Below, in pieces: positions 51,263 to 61,399 of a stretch of 64,000 nucleotides of DNA. The notes beneath the pieces are model-generated. The model searched no databases and was not told the origin of the DNA. It saw only the letters and a program-made list of their open reading frames with translations. Each line of letters starts with the position of its first letter. Within the stretch, counting starts at the first letter, position 1. The position numbers were made by a program, and so were the translations under genes. The stretch lies in assembly GCF_036227565.1 (NCBI RefSeq), contig NZ_CP109462.1:62001-126000 (forward strand). The letters run 5' to 3'. Source of the stretch: Streptomyces sp. NBC_01454. GTDB taxonomy: Bacteria; Actinomycetota; Actinomycetes; Streptomycetales; Streptomycetaceae.

Positions 51263-52237
51263 GTGCGCGCCATTACCATGAAGACTTTCGGCAGTCCGGA
51301 CGTTCTGGAACTTACGGAAGAACCGGATCCAAAAGTCACCCCCGCGCGAACGCTGGTAAATGTCACCAGAGCAGGCGTGAACTATGCAGACATTCACGTC
51401 AGAAACGACACCTACCTCGCTCCCGTAGCAATGCCTTACATTCCAGGCAACGAAGTCGTCGGCGTGACCGAGGACGGACGCCGCATCGCCGGGCTCGTAC
51501 AGGGCGGCGGCTACGCGCAGAAGGCAGCTGTCCGCAACAACCAGTGCTGGGAGATCCCCGACAGCATCGATGACGACCAGGCGATCGCCGTCGCCCTCCA
51601 AGGGAACACGGCCTACCATCTGCTCTTCTCCCAGCTGCAGATCCGGGCGAACGAGACCGTCCTGATCCCGGCCGCGGCCGGCGGCGTCGGCTCCCTCGCC
51701 GTGCAACTCGCCGCCGCGAACGGCACCAAGGTCGTCGCGATGGCGAGCACTGAAGAGAAGCGGCAACTCGCACTCGACCTAGGTGCCAAGGCCGTCGTCG
51801 ACTCCTCCACCGAGGAGGACCTGGCCCAGCGCATCACCGCCGCTGCGCAGGAAGCCAACGGGAACCGCCGGGATGGCATCAACGCGGCCCTGGAGATGAC
51901 CGGCGGCAGCACGTTCGCCACCACTCTCGACGTCATCCAGCGCAACGGACGTGTGGCCACGTTCGGCTACGCAAGCGGGGTTTGGCCGAGCCTGAAGACC
52001 GAGGACCTGCTGCAGACGCTGCTGAAGAAGTCGGTCACGCTCAGCGGCTTCTGGCTGCCGAACGTGGACGCCACCCATCAGGCGTTCTCCACGAAGTCGC
52101 TCTTCACCATGATCACGCAGGGCCAGCTGCAGATCATCAACGGAGGGACCTACGCCCTGAGCGACGCTGCCCAGGCGCACCGCGACCTGGCCGGCCGCAC
52201 GGTGACCGGCAAACTCTCCCTCGACCCGTCCCAGTAG
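51263..52237 (+). CDS. NADPH:quinone oxidoreductase-like protein
   Basis: A 324-aa member of the zinc-independent MDR/quinone reductase family: N-terminal GroES-like part (AGVNYADIHVRNDTYL, PYIPGNEVVGV) and a Rossmann fold with AAAGGVGSLAVQLAA. No zinc-binding Cys/His set is seen. It would reduce quinones or other enones with NADPH. GTG at 51263 was chosen for AGAGG upstream; the ATG 15 nt earlier is also in frame. The IclR regulator gene follows and may control it. Confidence 0.9.
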   Translation: MRAITMKTFGSPDVLELTEEPDPKVTPARTLVNVTRAGVNYADIHVRNDTYLAPVAMPYIPGNEVVGVTEDGRRIAGLVQGGGYAQKAAVRNNQCWEIPDSIDDDQAIAVALQGNTAYHLLFSQLQIRANETVLIPAAAGGVGSLAVQLAAANGTKVVAMASTEEKRQLALDLGAKAVVDSSTEEDLAQRITAAAQEANGNRRDGINAALEMTGGSTFATTLDVIQRNGRVATFGYASGVWPSLKTEDLLQTLLKKSVTLSGFWLPNVDATHQAFSTKSLFTMITQGQLQIINGGTYALSDAAQAHRDLAGRTVTGKLSLDPSQ

Positions 52238-52338
52238 GATTCGACGGATCTTCATGTGCCGCGGAGTCGCGGCTCCGCAGCACATGACGCGCAAGGTGCT
52301 CCGGCGGGAGGAGCACCCCCACACAGGGAGCATGGTCA

Positions 52339-53178
52339 ATGGCTGAACAGAGCAGCGTGGTGCGCGGAGTGACTGCTTCCGAGCGGGTCTTTCAGGTCCA
52401 ACTCGCGTTCAAAGATCTCGGCCCGGGCGACCACGGCACAGGCGAGATAGCCCGGGCCGCAGGACTCAACGACGCTACCGTCAGCCGCATCCTCGCGGCC
52501 GGCGTGTACGAAGGCATCTTCCGCCGGGCGCAGGGCACGACGCGCGGCCGCTGGCAACTGGGGCAGGGCAGCGCGGCCATCGGCTTCAATGCCATTGACG
52601 ACGCCTACAGCGCCCAGATGCCGACGGACAAGGTCAAAGCCGTCCTGACGAACCTGCATGACAAGACCGACAGCGGGCTGACGTTCCTCTACACCCGCGC
52701 CACGGGAGAGGTGCCCGGCCGCCAGTGCGTCGAGATGGGCGTCGGGGACTCCGACCTCGAAGAGCTCAACATGACCACAGCTGCGGTCCTTTCCGTCACC
52801 CGCTCCCTGCGCACAGGCGCCTCCGGGCGCACCATCTTGGCCTACCTCGGCGACAGCCTCGTGCAGCGTGTCATCGCGCAGGAGATCCCCCCGCATGTAG
52901 GCCCTGGCGTGATCAGGGACGACGCCGAGCTCATCGCCTCCCTGCAGACGATCCGGGATCGCGGATACGCGCTGGGCTACCAGGAATGCATGGCCGAGTG
53001 GCACAGCTGCGCAGCCCCTGTCTTCTGGGACGACACCATCACCGCGTCCGTGCTCCTGCTCAAGAAGGCCGAGCTCGGTGAGATCCCCGAGGCCTATGTC
53101 ACCGCCACGGTGCGCGCCGCAGCCCAACTCAGCGGCCTGCGCGGCGGATGGCCCGGAGCCCTGCGCGACGAAGCCTGA
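52339..53178 (+). CDS. IclR-family transcriptional regulator
   Basis: A 279-aa protein: N-terminal winged helix (GTGEIARAAGLNDATVSRIL near 34-53, then GRWQLGQG) and a C-terminal ligand-binding domain (LRTGASGRTILAYL, RDRGYALGYQECMAEWHSCA). IclR proteins bind metabolites and repress or activate small catabolic operons. GGGAG precedes the ATG. The likely target is the oxidoreductase gene 100 nt upstream. Confidence 0.88.
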   Translation: MAEQSSVVRGVTASERVFQVQLAFKDLGPGDHGTGEIARAAGLNDATVSRILAAGVYEGIFRRAQGTTRGRWQLGQGSAAIGFNAIDDAYSAQMPTDKVKAVLTNLHDKTDSGLTFLYTRATGEVPGRQCVEMGVGDSDLEELNMTTAAVLSVTRSLRTGASGRTILAYLGDSLVQRVIAQEIPPHVGPGVIRDDAELIASLQTIRDRGYALGYQECMAEWHSCAAPVFWDDTITASVLLLKKAELGEIPEAYVTATVRAAAQLSGLRGGWPGALRDEA

Positions 53179-53405
53179 CATTCACGCGCCGACAGGGCCG
53201 AACGGATCGCTTCCGCTCGGCCCTTCGCTCTGCCGTCGACGGCAGCGAGCCCGCCCCTGCTGTAGAGGCGTGGTGAACTGCCCACCGAGCCGCCCGGTGT
53301 ACGGGACGACGCACCCTTCGGACGCAATCGGCGGCCTGACTGACAGGCACGCGTACGGGCCCATCACGAGCGCGTGCCGCTCTACGGGCCCCATAGACCC
53401 CGTCG

Positions 53406-54074
53406 CTAGGCCACTCTCACCACATCCGCGGATTTGATCAGCTCGGGGACCCATGCCTTGGCCGAACTCAGCCGCAAATTGTGCCCCGCCACCTCCAGGG
53501 CCCGAAAGGCGCCGCCCTCGTCTCCGGCGTCACTGTGCTGCAGAAGGCCCTTGACCAGTCCAACAGGGGTCGTGTCTCCCTTGGCCGCCACCTCGAAGTG
53601 ACCTGCCACCGCGGCCGGCTTCGCGTTCAAGCGGGCGAGCGCACCGGTGAACTGTGCACGAGCGCCGTAGCAGTTGGTGAGAATCAGGGCGGACACCGAC
53701 CAGGAACGGGCGGGGAGGCCGTCGAGAAGGACGAAGGCGCCGTCGCTGCTGGGCCCGAGCCACGCCCCGTCGGTGTCGACGGCACCGTGCAGGTCCGCGA
53801 TGACCAGTTCATCCTCCCCCAGCGCGGACAGTGCTGACACGAGGTCGGATGCCGTAGCGACCGGGACGTCCAGGCGCTCCCCGATCAGTCCGGCATCCCG
53901 GTAGTGGGCGAGCATGCCGTGCATCGCCCCCAGGTAGGGGCGCAAGCCACGGTCGGCAGTGCTGTAGATGTGGCGCACCGTCCACGGCGATTCGTACGAC
54001 AAGGCACTCCCCAGTTTGTTTCGCACCGGCACGCGCCGGCGGGTGCGCGGCTCACCGGTCTGGTTCTCCGGCAT
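53406..54074 (-). CDS. Protein with caspase-like His/Cys pair
   Basis: A 222-aa protein. A strand ending VIADLHG puts His96 at a strand end followed by glycine; a second strand SALILTNCYGARA puts Cys135 at its end, 39 residues later. This is the spacing and setting of the His-Cys dyad in CHAT/caspase-like peptidases. The N-terminal ~60 residues are basic and the C-terminal part helical. ATG at 54074 was chosen because GGGGGA lies just upstream. The protease call is inferred from the dyad only; substrate unknown. It lies next to a membrane kinase gene. Confidence 0.55.
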   Translation of the reverse strand: MPENQTGEPRTRRRVPVRNKLGSALSYESPWTVRHIYSTADRGLRPYLGAMHGMLAHYRDAGLIGERLDVPVATASDLVSALSALGEDELVIADLHGAVDTDGAWLGPSSDGAFVLLDGLPARSWSVSALILTNCYGARAQFTGALARLNAKPAAVAGHFEVAAKGDTTPVGLVKGLLQHSDAGDEGGAFRALEVAGHNLRLSSAKAWVPELIKSADVVRVA

Positions 54075-54212
54075 CTTCCCCCGTCGGGCCGGGAGGAAGG
54101 GGCGGGTCGAGGTCCGACGCACGGTTCACGGCAGGCTCGCACAGGCTCATGGATCTTCGCGCGGAACTTCGTGCTGGGCCTCAAACGAAGGGCTGGCGAT
54201 GTTCTCCTCGCA

Positions 54213-54509
54213 TCAGGTCCTCCACTGGTTCGGGTAGATGAACCTGGCTCCGCACGGGCAGATCACATCAAGGTTCTCGCCTGGCTCGCCTTCAAGGGGC
54301 AGCCCCAGGTCCATGGTGCATGTCGGGCAGGCGACGTGCCGCAACTCCCACTGGTCATCACCAGTGGGACCTCGCAAAAGATGCAGCCCACCCCGTGCAG
54401 CCCGCGGTACGACCCGCCCCCAACACGGCCCTGCGATCGCACTTCCGGCCTCCGGAACACGGTTTACGGCGACGGCGTTGCCAGGGCTATTTCTGGCGAT
54501 CTGGAACAC
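54213..54509 (-). CDS. Small zinc-ribbon protein
   Basis: A 98-aa frame whose last ~45 residues form a plausible zinc ribbon: ACPTCTMD and VICPCGARF, two CxxC/CxC pairs 25 residues apart. The GTG start has no ribosome site and the first ~35 residues look less natural, so the true start may be elsewhere. Probably in one transcript with the caspase-like gene 140 nt downstream. Confidence 0.5.
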   Translation of the reverse strand: MFQIARNSPGNAVAVNRVPEAGSAIAGPCWGRVVPRAARGGLHLLRGPTGDDQWELRHVACPTCTMDLGLPLEGEPGENLDVICPCGARFIYPNQWRT

Positions 54510-54669
54510 TGACGCAGCGGAGACAGTCCGGCGCCGCCCGGGCGCCCGGAAGCACGGGCGATGGGACGGTGGCCGGGAGCTACCGCCGCCGCGCAGGCAC
54601 CCCTTGCGGCGGCTCGTGTCACCGCGCCGGCCAGGCCGCGGGGCCGCTGTCGCCGGGAAGGTGAAGTTG

Positions 54670-56163
54670 ATGGTTGGGGGCGAACGGCTTGTCGGTCGCT
54701 ACGAGTTGCGCGAGGTCCTCGGCGCCGGCGGGATGGGTGTGGTCCACCGGGCCTTCGACAGGCGGCTGGGCCGCGAGGTCGCGGTCAAGGTCGTCGACCT
54801 GTCCTCCGCGTCCGAGGCGGAGCGGGTCCGGTTCGAACGAGAGGCCCTGGCGGTGGGGCGGCTGCGCAGCGAGCACGTGGTCACCGTGCACGACGTCGGC
54901 GAAGACGTCGTCAACGGTGTCCGCGTCGGGTTCCTGGTGATGGAACTGCTCGAGGGCGCGCCACTGAACTCCGTGCTGACGGCCGGGCTGCCGTCGGTGG
55001 AAGACGTGATCTCCTGGGGCCGGCAGATGGGCCGAGCCCTGCGTGACGCACACACCGCCGGAGTCGTCCACCGTGACGTGAAGCCGTCGAACGTGATCAT
55101 CTCGCCGCAGGGCGCGGCCACGCTCGTCGACTTCGGCATCGCGCGCCTGAACACCGTCAGCTGCGAGACGCTCACCATGCCTGGCACCGTGGTGGGCACC
55201 CCCGCCTACATGGCGCCCGAGCGGCTCCGGGGAGAGGCGTCCGACGAGCGGTGCGATCTGTACGGGCTGGGCTGCGTGCTCTACGAACTACTCACCGGGC
55301 AGCCGCCGTTCGGCCGGGGAACGGTACGCGCCGAGGGGGCCGATCCGGTGCCGGTGCGCCGGATGCGTCCGGGTGTCCCGGTCGCCCTGGAGGACCTCGT
55401 GCTGGACCTGCTGCGGGCGGATCCGGCGAACCGCCCGGACGCGGTGGAGGCAGAACGGCGCCTGGCCGCGGTTCGCGCATCCCGCACCGCGGTGGCCGTT
55501 CGCACGGCACCGGTGACGGCGGTGTGGGATGCGCCGACCCGGACAGCGACCCGAGGCGCGGGAGGCGCCGTCGAGCCTGCAATGTCCTCTCCGTCCGTCA
55601 CTCCCCCGGTGCCCGGCGCGACGCCCGAGGCGCGCGAATCGGTCGCGGGCCGGGCGGCGCTCGTCGGGGCGGCCGCACTGTGGGGGCAGCTCGTGCTGTT
55701 CACCGCGCTGCCCGGCTGGTGGGCAGCCGCGGTGGCCGCAGTGCTGGGAGGGGCCCTAGCGGTGTGCTGCGCGCCGCCGGCGCAGCCGCAGCTGCGGTCG
55801 GGCACAGTCCCCTTGGCGGCGATGTGTACGACGGGCGCCGTAAGCGTCTACCTGGTGGGATGGTCCCCGGTCCCGTGGTGGGGGGTGCTGACCGTGACCG
55901 TGCTGCTCTCCCCTGTCCTGGTAGAGGTAGGTGAGCTGGTCGGTATGGTCACGGCCCGTGTGACTGGCGATGGCGGGCTCCCGGAGGACGCCGGATCAGC
56001 GGCAGGGCTGGTGAACGCCGTGGCCGTGGTGATCATGCTTCTGCACGGGAGGCACCCTGTGGTCGTAGTTCTGGTCGGAGGAGTCGGCATATGGCTGGTG
56101 ACTTCGCTCGCATCGGCAGTACCGCTGCGATCGGTGAGCAGGTGCACTGGCCGGCACCGCTAG
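54670..56163 (+). CDS. Membrane Ser/Thr protein kinase
   Basis: A 497-aa PknB-type kinase. Gly-rich loop LGAGGMG at 17-23, ATP lysine in VAVKVV (K40), catalytic loop HRDVKPSN at 134-141, DFG at 154-156 and APE at 182-184, so it should be active. After residue ~270 comes a Thr/Pro-rich linker, then five or so hydrophobic segments (AALVGAAALWGQLVLFTAL onward) in place of the usual single anchor and PASTA repeats. ATG at 54670 is preceded by GGAAGG. Confidence 0.92.
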   Translation: MVGGERLVGRYELREVLGAGGMGVVHRAFDRRLGREVAVKVVDLSSASEAERVRFEREALAVGRLRSEHVVTVHDVGEDVVNGVRVGFLVMELLEGAPLNSVLTAGLPSVEDVISWGRQMGRALRDAHTAGVVHRDVKPSNVIISPQGAATLVDFGIARLNTVSCETLTMPGTVVGTPAYMAPERLRGEASDERCDLYGLGCVLYELLTGQPPFGRGTVRAEGADPVPVRRMRPGVPVALEDLVLDLLRADPANRPDAVEAERRLAAVRASRTAVAVRTAPVTAVWDAPTRTATRGAGGAVEPAMSSPSVTPPVPGATPEARESVAGRAALVGAAALWGQLVLFTALPGWWAAAVAAVLGGALAVCCAPPAQPQLRSGTVPLAAMCTTGAVSVYLVGWSPVPWWGVLTVTVLLSPVLVEVGELVGMVTARVTGDGGLPEDAGSAAGLVNAVAVVIMLLHGRHPVVVVLVGGVGIWLVTSLASAVPLRSVSRCTGRHR

Positions 56164-59100
56164 GCGGCACGGCCCTCGTTGCGGCGGACCGCGTCGACCT
56201 CGACCTGGCAGAACCTGTAGCCCGCTAGGTGCCCACAACCATGCAGCTGACGTTCAATGCTCAACAAGTTCTGTCAGACGGCACGAGAGCGAGGTGCCGA
56301 GTCACCGAGAACGGCCCTCCAGATGGCCTGCAGACGCCACCGTCAGCTCCGGGCGGCCTCGGCCTCTTCCGGTCTCTCTCCGGCATCCAGCACGGGGTGG
56401 GACCGCCATGCCTCCTCCTGACGCATCGGCGACCCGAGGTAGCAGAACGGAGACCAGGTGCCGGCCAAGACCACTCCTGCCCCACCAACAGGCATGTTCA
56501 CAGGAGTCCTTGACGCATCCGCATTGCCATACGTAACCCTCCGACGCCCCACGACTCGGGGGCTTCCCGGCGCATCCAGAACAGTCCGGCTCGACTCCTT
56601 CCGCTGCCATCGGGCCCCGGGTGTCGATCTCCCGTGATCCCTGAGCACTCGAGTCCCGCCGCCTGAAGAGAAGCGGACAAGCAACGTGCCTCCTGTGCCT
56701 GCGGGAGACGACAGCGCCCCGCCCGTCGCCGCTGGAAGGTTGTGCTGATGCTGTTCACGCTGAACGCCCGAAGTGACTGCGACGATCGCCAGGGGGACAT
56801 CAGGCGTCGAGCTAGGCGGGACTGCCTAAAGGATCATGCACCCTGAACTTTGCCACCCGGGGGCTCCTGGGCGCTATTGAGGATGACGCCGATCACTAGC
56901 ACGTCGAGCTCGTGGCGTAGGAGGAAGAGCCGCTCAAGGCCACCTGACACACGGACGACCGGATGCTCTGTTGCGCTCCATCACTGCGGCGAGATTCAGG
57001 AACTTCACGCCCGGTTGAAGCGTCCGAGATGAAGTGGATTGGCCCTTCAACGTTCAGCCAACTGATCAGCCTTCCATGGAGGAGATGGCCCCAACAGGTG
57101 AAAGCATCCGACTTCATTGTCCGCCGTTGGAACCCGATCTAGTCGCTTTGCTGGTGCCTCAGCCCCTCTCAACCGAGCATTCATACTCCCCAGTTGACTG
57201 AGGTCAGATCCATCAAAGTCCACACATTCGATCACGACCTGGAAATACATCTGCGCCGCCTTGATGCCTCAACTTGGACAGGCTAGGTCGGTCGCACCCT
57301 CTGCAACTGGGTCGCTCGTTAGCCAGATAGTCGCTCTCATAGCAGCGGGGGAATCGAGCGGTCTCACGGATCCATCTGACCGAGAGTGTGGGCGATGCGC
57401 GCTGTCATCTCCAGCTTGAGTATTAATCAAGGCGCGGAAGTCAGAGGACTCCTCGTCGACTGGCGAAACACCACACTGCATGTCTCGTCGGCTACTCCAT
57501 GAACCTGAGTTGAGACCAGCAGCACTCGTTGAGGTTCATGGAGTCATCTAAGTGTCAGCCTGGTACCTACCTGATCCCGGATCACGAACGCAGCCCACTC
57601 CCCCGGCTCAGGACATTCTTCGGTCGACCAGCCTTGGCTGCAATCCACCCCTCTCCGCCCCTTTGGCGCCTAGCGGATCCCCAACCACCCGGCACACAGA
57701 GAGATCGATCCCATTGCCCGGGTTGGCGAGCTCTGCCCTGCTAGACTGGAACAAGAAAAGAGGCGCTGACCTGCACAAACAAACATCGCTCCAAACATGC
57801 CAGCAAGTGTGTGCGCACACCTCGACGAGTGCTTGAACAGCAGCAGATGCAGAGGGGTTGGTCACCACCTGTGGCCTACCGAGGATCCAAAGTTTGAGTA
57901 AGACGAGGAGCAGGGTGTGTATCACTACCGATCTGCGCACCTTAAGCACCGTAGGCTTCCAGATCAGTTTGCAAGCACGATAGGGGACTCGTCTAGGCAC
58001 CTGACAGGTAGTCCATATCGGCACCTGCCCGGCAACCTAACCCCAGACCCGATTGCCTGCCAGCATGATGGCAGCAGGACAAATACGAGGCACCACCCAA
58101 GCCAAAGCCTGAGACGTAGCCAAAGTGCACACCCAGCCGATTGCCTGCATGGCAACACAAGCCACTATGCACACGCAGGCCCGCAGCCACACACGCCTTC
58201 AGGTCAGTGGCGGTGCTGGACACTGGACGCGACGGAGCACTCAACGATTTATGCCAGTGCCGACAAGCCCGCCTGCCGAACACCAAGTAGGAGCACGCAT
58301 CTACATGTTGGCTTGCGTGGAAACTCTCCCGACGGTAGATGCGGCAACCTAACTGGCCGTCTACTCCGACACTCGCAGCAGTGCGCGCTCCGCAATACGC
58401 CGTCTGGCCTAACTGCTAGGTCGGGCGCATATCTGAATGAGTACTTGACGGAGTGCCAGCCCTCACGTGAGGTGTCAAATCCAAGCATCGACTTAAGAGA
58501 CTGCCTAGTTGAGGGCCCAGATGCTAACTAACTCAAGTGCTAGCCGCGCAACCAAACGGCGAGTTCCGTCAGCCGCCCACCCCCAAGCCTGAACTAACAC
58601 ATGACATCCACCTCGACGCACTGCATGCACGTAGGTCAATGAGATTGCTAGGCCCTGTGCCCGACAGGAAGTCAGCCTCAAGGCTTAGGCGGAACTTTGA
58701 CGTGGGGCCGAACTGCGGACCAGCCTCCAAGCGGAACGATTGGTGCCCCTGCCGACAGGCCGTGCTGCCGGTACAACGGTTTGAAGTTCGGCGTGCCCTT
58801 GCACCTGACCGCCGGTCTCCCTGCTAACCTAAGCGCCGACCCTGCCCCTTGCGTGCACCCAGGTGGAACGAACCATGGTTCAAAATGCACTGACACACAC
58901 CCTGGTGCACGCACAGACTGCCGCTTGGCTTCAAGTCGTCAGCAACGCGACTGGACAACTCCCTAGCCAAACCTGGACCCTTACACGCTGCCAAACCGGA
59001 ACCACGCGTCTGACGTGCCCGAAGGCGCTCCGGAACAGCGTTTTTGACGTCTTCAGGCCCTCCCTGGGGCTGTCCCGGCCTACTTCAGAGCGGAGAATCG

Positions 59101-59186
59101 TTCTGAGCGAAGCCCGGGCCGCAAAATGTGTGCGAATCGGACACCTCCCGCCCCATCGGCGGGCTTGAGATAGAGCGAGAGGACCC
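56164..59186. other. 3-kb lower-GC region without convincing genes
   Basis: Between the kinase and parA. G+C is visibly lower and the frames lack Streptomyces codon bias; stop codons are frequent in all frames. Structures seen are a 13-bp perfect inverted repeat (57494-57506 with 57532-57544), a 12-bp palindrome GTGTGCGCACAC (57809-57820) and several short recurrences of CAACCTAAC and CCGACAGG. Placement directly upstream of parA makes a centromere or replication origin plausible. No gene is called. Confidence 0.55.
57494..57544. repeat. 13-bp inverted repeat with 25-nt loop
   Basis: ACTCCATGAACCT at 57494-57506 and its exact complement at 57532-57544. May be an operator, a cruciform or a recombination site in the non-coding region. 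Confidence 0.7.
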
Positions 59187-60116
59187 ATGACTAGCCCCTT
59201 TGCTATGCCTGGCATCCAGGCGCAGCTACCAGCGATCCCTTGGGCATCGCTGAGTCACATCTTCATGATGGGCAACGGCAAAGGTGGCGTCGGGAAGACG
59301 TCAACCACGGCCAACGCCGGCGGCAAGGCCGCACGGAGCGGGTTGAAGACCCTCATCATCGACCTCAACGCGCAAGGGAATATCGCGCGAGAGCTCGGCT
59401 ACAAGAAGGCTGAGTGGAACGACGGTGGCGCGGCGCTAAGCCAGGCTCTCAAGGATGGGACGCCTCTCATCCCTCGCGAGAACGTCCGCCCGAATCTCGA
59501 CGTAGTCATCGGGGGACCGGAACTGGGCGACAAGTTCCTCATCCACTTCCACACCCTCATCGCCACCGAGGGGCCGCAGGTCTACCTGCGTCTGCTCATG
59601 TGTCTGCTACCCATCGTGCACCAGTACCAGATCGTGATCATCGACACTCCGCCAGAGAACCCTTCTCTCCAGCGCCTTGGTCTGTGTGCGTCTCGCTGGC
59701 TGGTGATTCCTGTCAAGAGCGATGGGGGAGCGGAGGACGGTCTGGCGCAGATCGGCAGCGAGTTCGCCTACGTTCGGTGGACGTCGAGCCTCAACCCCCA
59801 TGTTGAGCTCCTAGGCGTTCTCCTGTTCGACACTGGCCGGAATTTCACGGGCATTCACAAGGACGTACGCAAGCAGGTTCAGCTCGTCCTCGGCGAGGAC
59901 GCGCACATGTTCGCGAACATCGTCGGGCACACCGAGAAGGTCGCGCGCATCGTCCGCCAGCGAGGCCTGCTGATCTCCGAATTGAACGAGCGACGACAGG
60001 CTGGCGACAAGTCGATCCCTGAGGCCGTCGAGAGCGTGTACACCGATTACGAAGAGTTCACCGAGGAAATGTTCGGTCGGGCTCTTGAGCTTAGGAAGGA
60101 AGCAGAGCCGGCATGA
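59187..60116 (+). CDS. parA: ParA-family partition ATPase
   Basis: A 309-aa protein with the deviant Walker A GKGGVGKTS at 31-39, switch region IIDLNAQGN and Walker B IVIIDTPP. ParA ATPases move DNA copies by ATP-dependent binding to the nucleoid. GAGAGGA precedes the ATG. The short N-terminus lacks a helix-turn-helix, so autoregulation would need the partner protein, which is coupled by an ATGA overlap. Confidence 0.93.
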   Translation: MTSPFAMPGIQAQLPAIPWASLSHIFMMGNGKGGVGKTSTTANAGGKAARSGLKTLIIDLNAQGNIARELGYKKAEWNDGGAALSQALKDGTPLIPRENVRPNLDVVIGGPELGDKFLIHFHTLIATEGPQVYLRLLMCLLPIVHQYQIVIIDTPPENPSLQRLGLCASRWLVIPVKSDGGAEDGLAQIGSEFAYVRWTSSLNPHVELLGVLLFDTGRNFTGIHKDVRKQVQLVLGEDAHMFANIVGHTEKVARIVRQRGLLISELNERRQAGDKSIPEAVESVYTDYEEFTEEMFGRALELRKEAEPA

Positions 60117-60742
60117 CGCCACCCAAGGAGAAGGAGAAAGAGAAGATCACCGATGGTGACGAAGCCGGGATGTCCGACGTAGGTGTCGGAGGACTGTTCA
60201 AGGGCCCCCAACAGGGCGGCGGCACCCCAGGTGCCCTCGCGGGATGGGCCCAACCTCAAGCCGCGGCGGCGCCCGTTCAGCAGGCGCACACACCAGCACC
60301 GGTACCTGCTCAGCCCTACGCCGTCGCCCAGCAGAGTGCACCCGAAGAACAGCTTCCCGAACTCAGCGACGCTGAGACGGCGAAGCCGGTTGGCTTCTAT
60401 GTCTCCGCCACGGTTGCGAGCCGTCTCCGCAAGTTCCGTACTCAGCAGAACTTCAACAACACGGAGATCGTGCTGCTCGCGGCGGAGGCCGCTGCCGAGA
60501 AGGGGATCGCTGCCACCGTCACTGACGCCCGGCGTACCCCCAAGATCCAGTCGAAGCTGTTTCCTGTGGCACTTGACGATTCCGACCTGCGTGGCCTTGG
60601 TCCGGTGCAGCTTCAGTACAAGCCGACTCGAGCTCAGCGTCGGATCATCGACCAGCTCGTCGCCGAGTCCGGCCTTCCGGATCATACGAAGTTCGTCGCG
60701 ATTGCCCTCGACCAGTACCTGCCGGGCAAGCGGGACAGCTGA
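60113..60742 (+). CDS. Partition partner, non-ParB type
   Basis: A 209-aa protein coupled to parA (ATGA). The N-terminal half is a disordered, Pro/Ala/Gln-rich tail starting with a Lys/Glu run. The C-terminal ~100 residues hold two similar helical units (VGFYVSATVASRLRKFRTQQ and LQYKPTRAQRRIIDQLVAES), each a strand then two helices, compatible with ribbon-helix-helix or a related centromere-binding fold. No ParB ParS-binding or CTPase motif is present. Position argues for a centromere-binding adaptor. Confidence 0.7.
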   Translation: MTPPKEKEKEKITDGDEAGMSDVGVGGLFKGPQQGGGTPGALAGWAQPQAAAAPVQQAHTPAPVPAQPYAVAQQSAPEEQLPELSDAETAKPVGFYVSATVASRLRKFRTQQNFNNTEIVLLAAEAAAEKGIAATVTDARRTPKIQSKLFPVALDDSDLRGLGPVQLQYKPTRAQRRIIDQLVAESGLPDHTKFVAIALDQYLPGKRDS

Positions 60743-60746
60743 AGGT

Positions 60747-60794
60747 GGTGAGCAGACGGGCGAGGCCGGCGGCGGCCTCGCCCGTCTGCTCACC
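60747..60794 (+). terminator. 22-bp perfect hairpin after the partition operon
   Basis: 60747-60768 pairs exactly with 60773-60794 around a 4-nt loop, starting 4 nt after the stop. Exceptionally long and GC-rich; most likely the terminator. Confidence 0.8.
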
Positions 60795-61268
60795 TGGTAG
60801 CGCCGCCCACCGGATCCTGGGCGGCCAGATGGGGGAGTCGAGCCGCTGCTTGCAGCTTCTTGCCGCCTGTCTTGGATCCGCCGTGGCCTCGTCAGCAACA
60901 AGCTGTGTTCTGCCAGCGACGCGCCAGCCGTGGCACAAAGGTATCGACCTCCGGATCGTTCGCGCGAGCCGAACTTGACCCACGGCCTCGTTCCACTCGG
61001 CCTCTTGTTCGGCGACCACGTCGGCCAGCACTCGGCCGAAACGGGCGAGCATGCCCATGAAGATGCGATACAGACGGGCAGTCGCACTCTGATGGGCAAT
61101 CAGGCAGTGGGCCCGATGCGATGAAGCGGACATATGACACGCCGAGACGTACGAGAAAGTTCGACGGCTCTAACCTGCGACGGTCCGACCAGGGGCGACA
61201 CGCTTCACCTCATGCACGGAAATTCACCACGTGCAGCATCGTTCAGGAGTGTAGGGTGATCGCAAAAC

Positions 61269-61308
61269 ACGAACGGCCCCCAATGCTGGCCGGCAGGGGA
61301 CCGTTCGT
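61269..61308. terminator. Bidirectional hairpin upstream of the winged-helix genes
   Basis: ACGAACGGCCCC (61269-61280) pairs with GGGGACCGTTCGT (61296-61308) with one bulged base, followed by TTTCTGG on the plus strand and AAAA-rich DNA on the other side. Confidence 0.65.
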
Positions 61309-61399
61309 TTCTGGTTACTGACTTCGAGAGTAACGCGGAACGCAGGTCGCCACCCCGTGAACCAGGTCACTCTCGAAGGGGATAGGAGCATGGCGAACG

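Larger units (their letters stand above)
60743..61399. other. Intergenic region with two terminator-type hairpins
   Basis: About 650 bases between the partition operon and the frameshifted winged-helix gene. It holds the hairpins at 60747-60794 and 61269-61308. A minus-strand open frame here overlaps the partition gene and the hairpin and is not convincing. Confidence 0.5.

Noticed and set aside
57917..58531. 204-aa open frame in the gene-poor region
   Set aside because: Codon use is unlike the neighbours, there is no ribosome site, and composition is Ser/His/Pro/Arg-rich as expected from chance in this DNA.
60645..61133. Minus-strand 162-aa open frame
   Set aside because: It overlaps the end of the partition gene and the 22-bp hairpin, and reads as a shadow frame.
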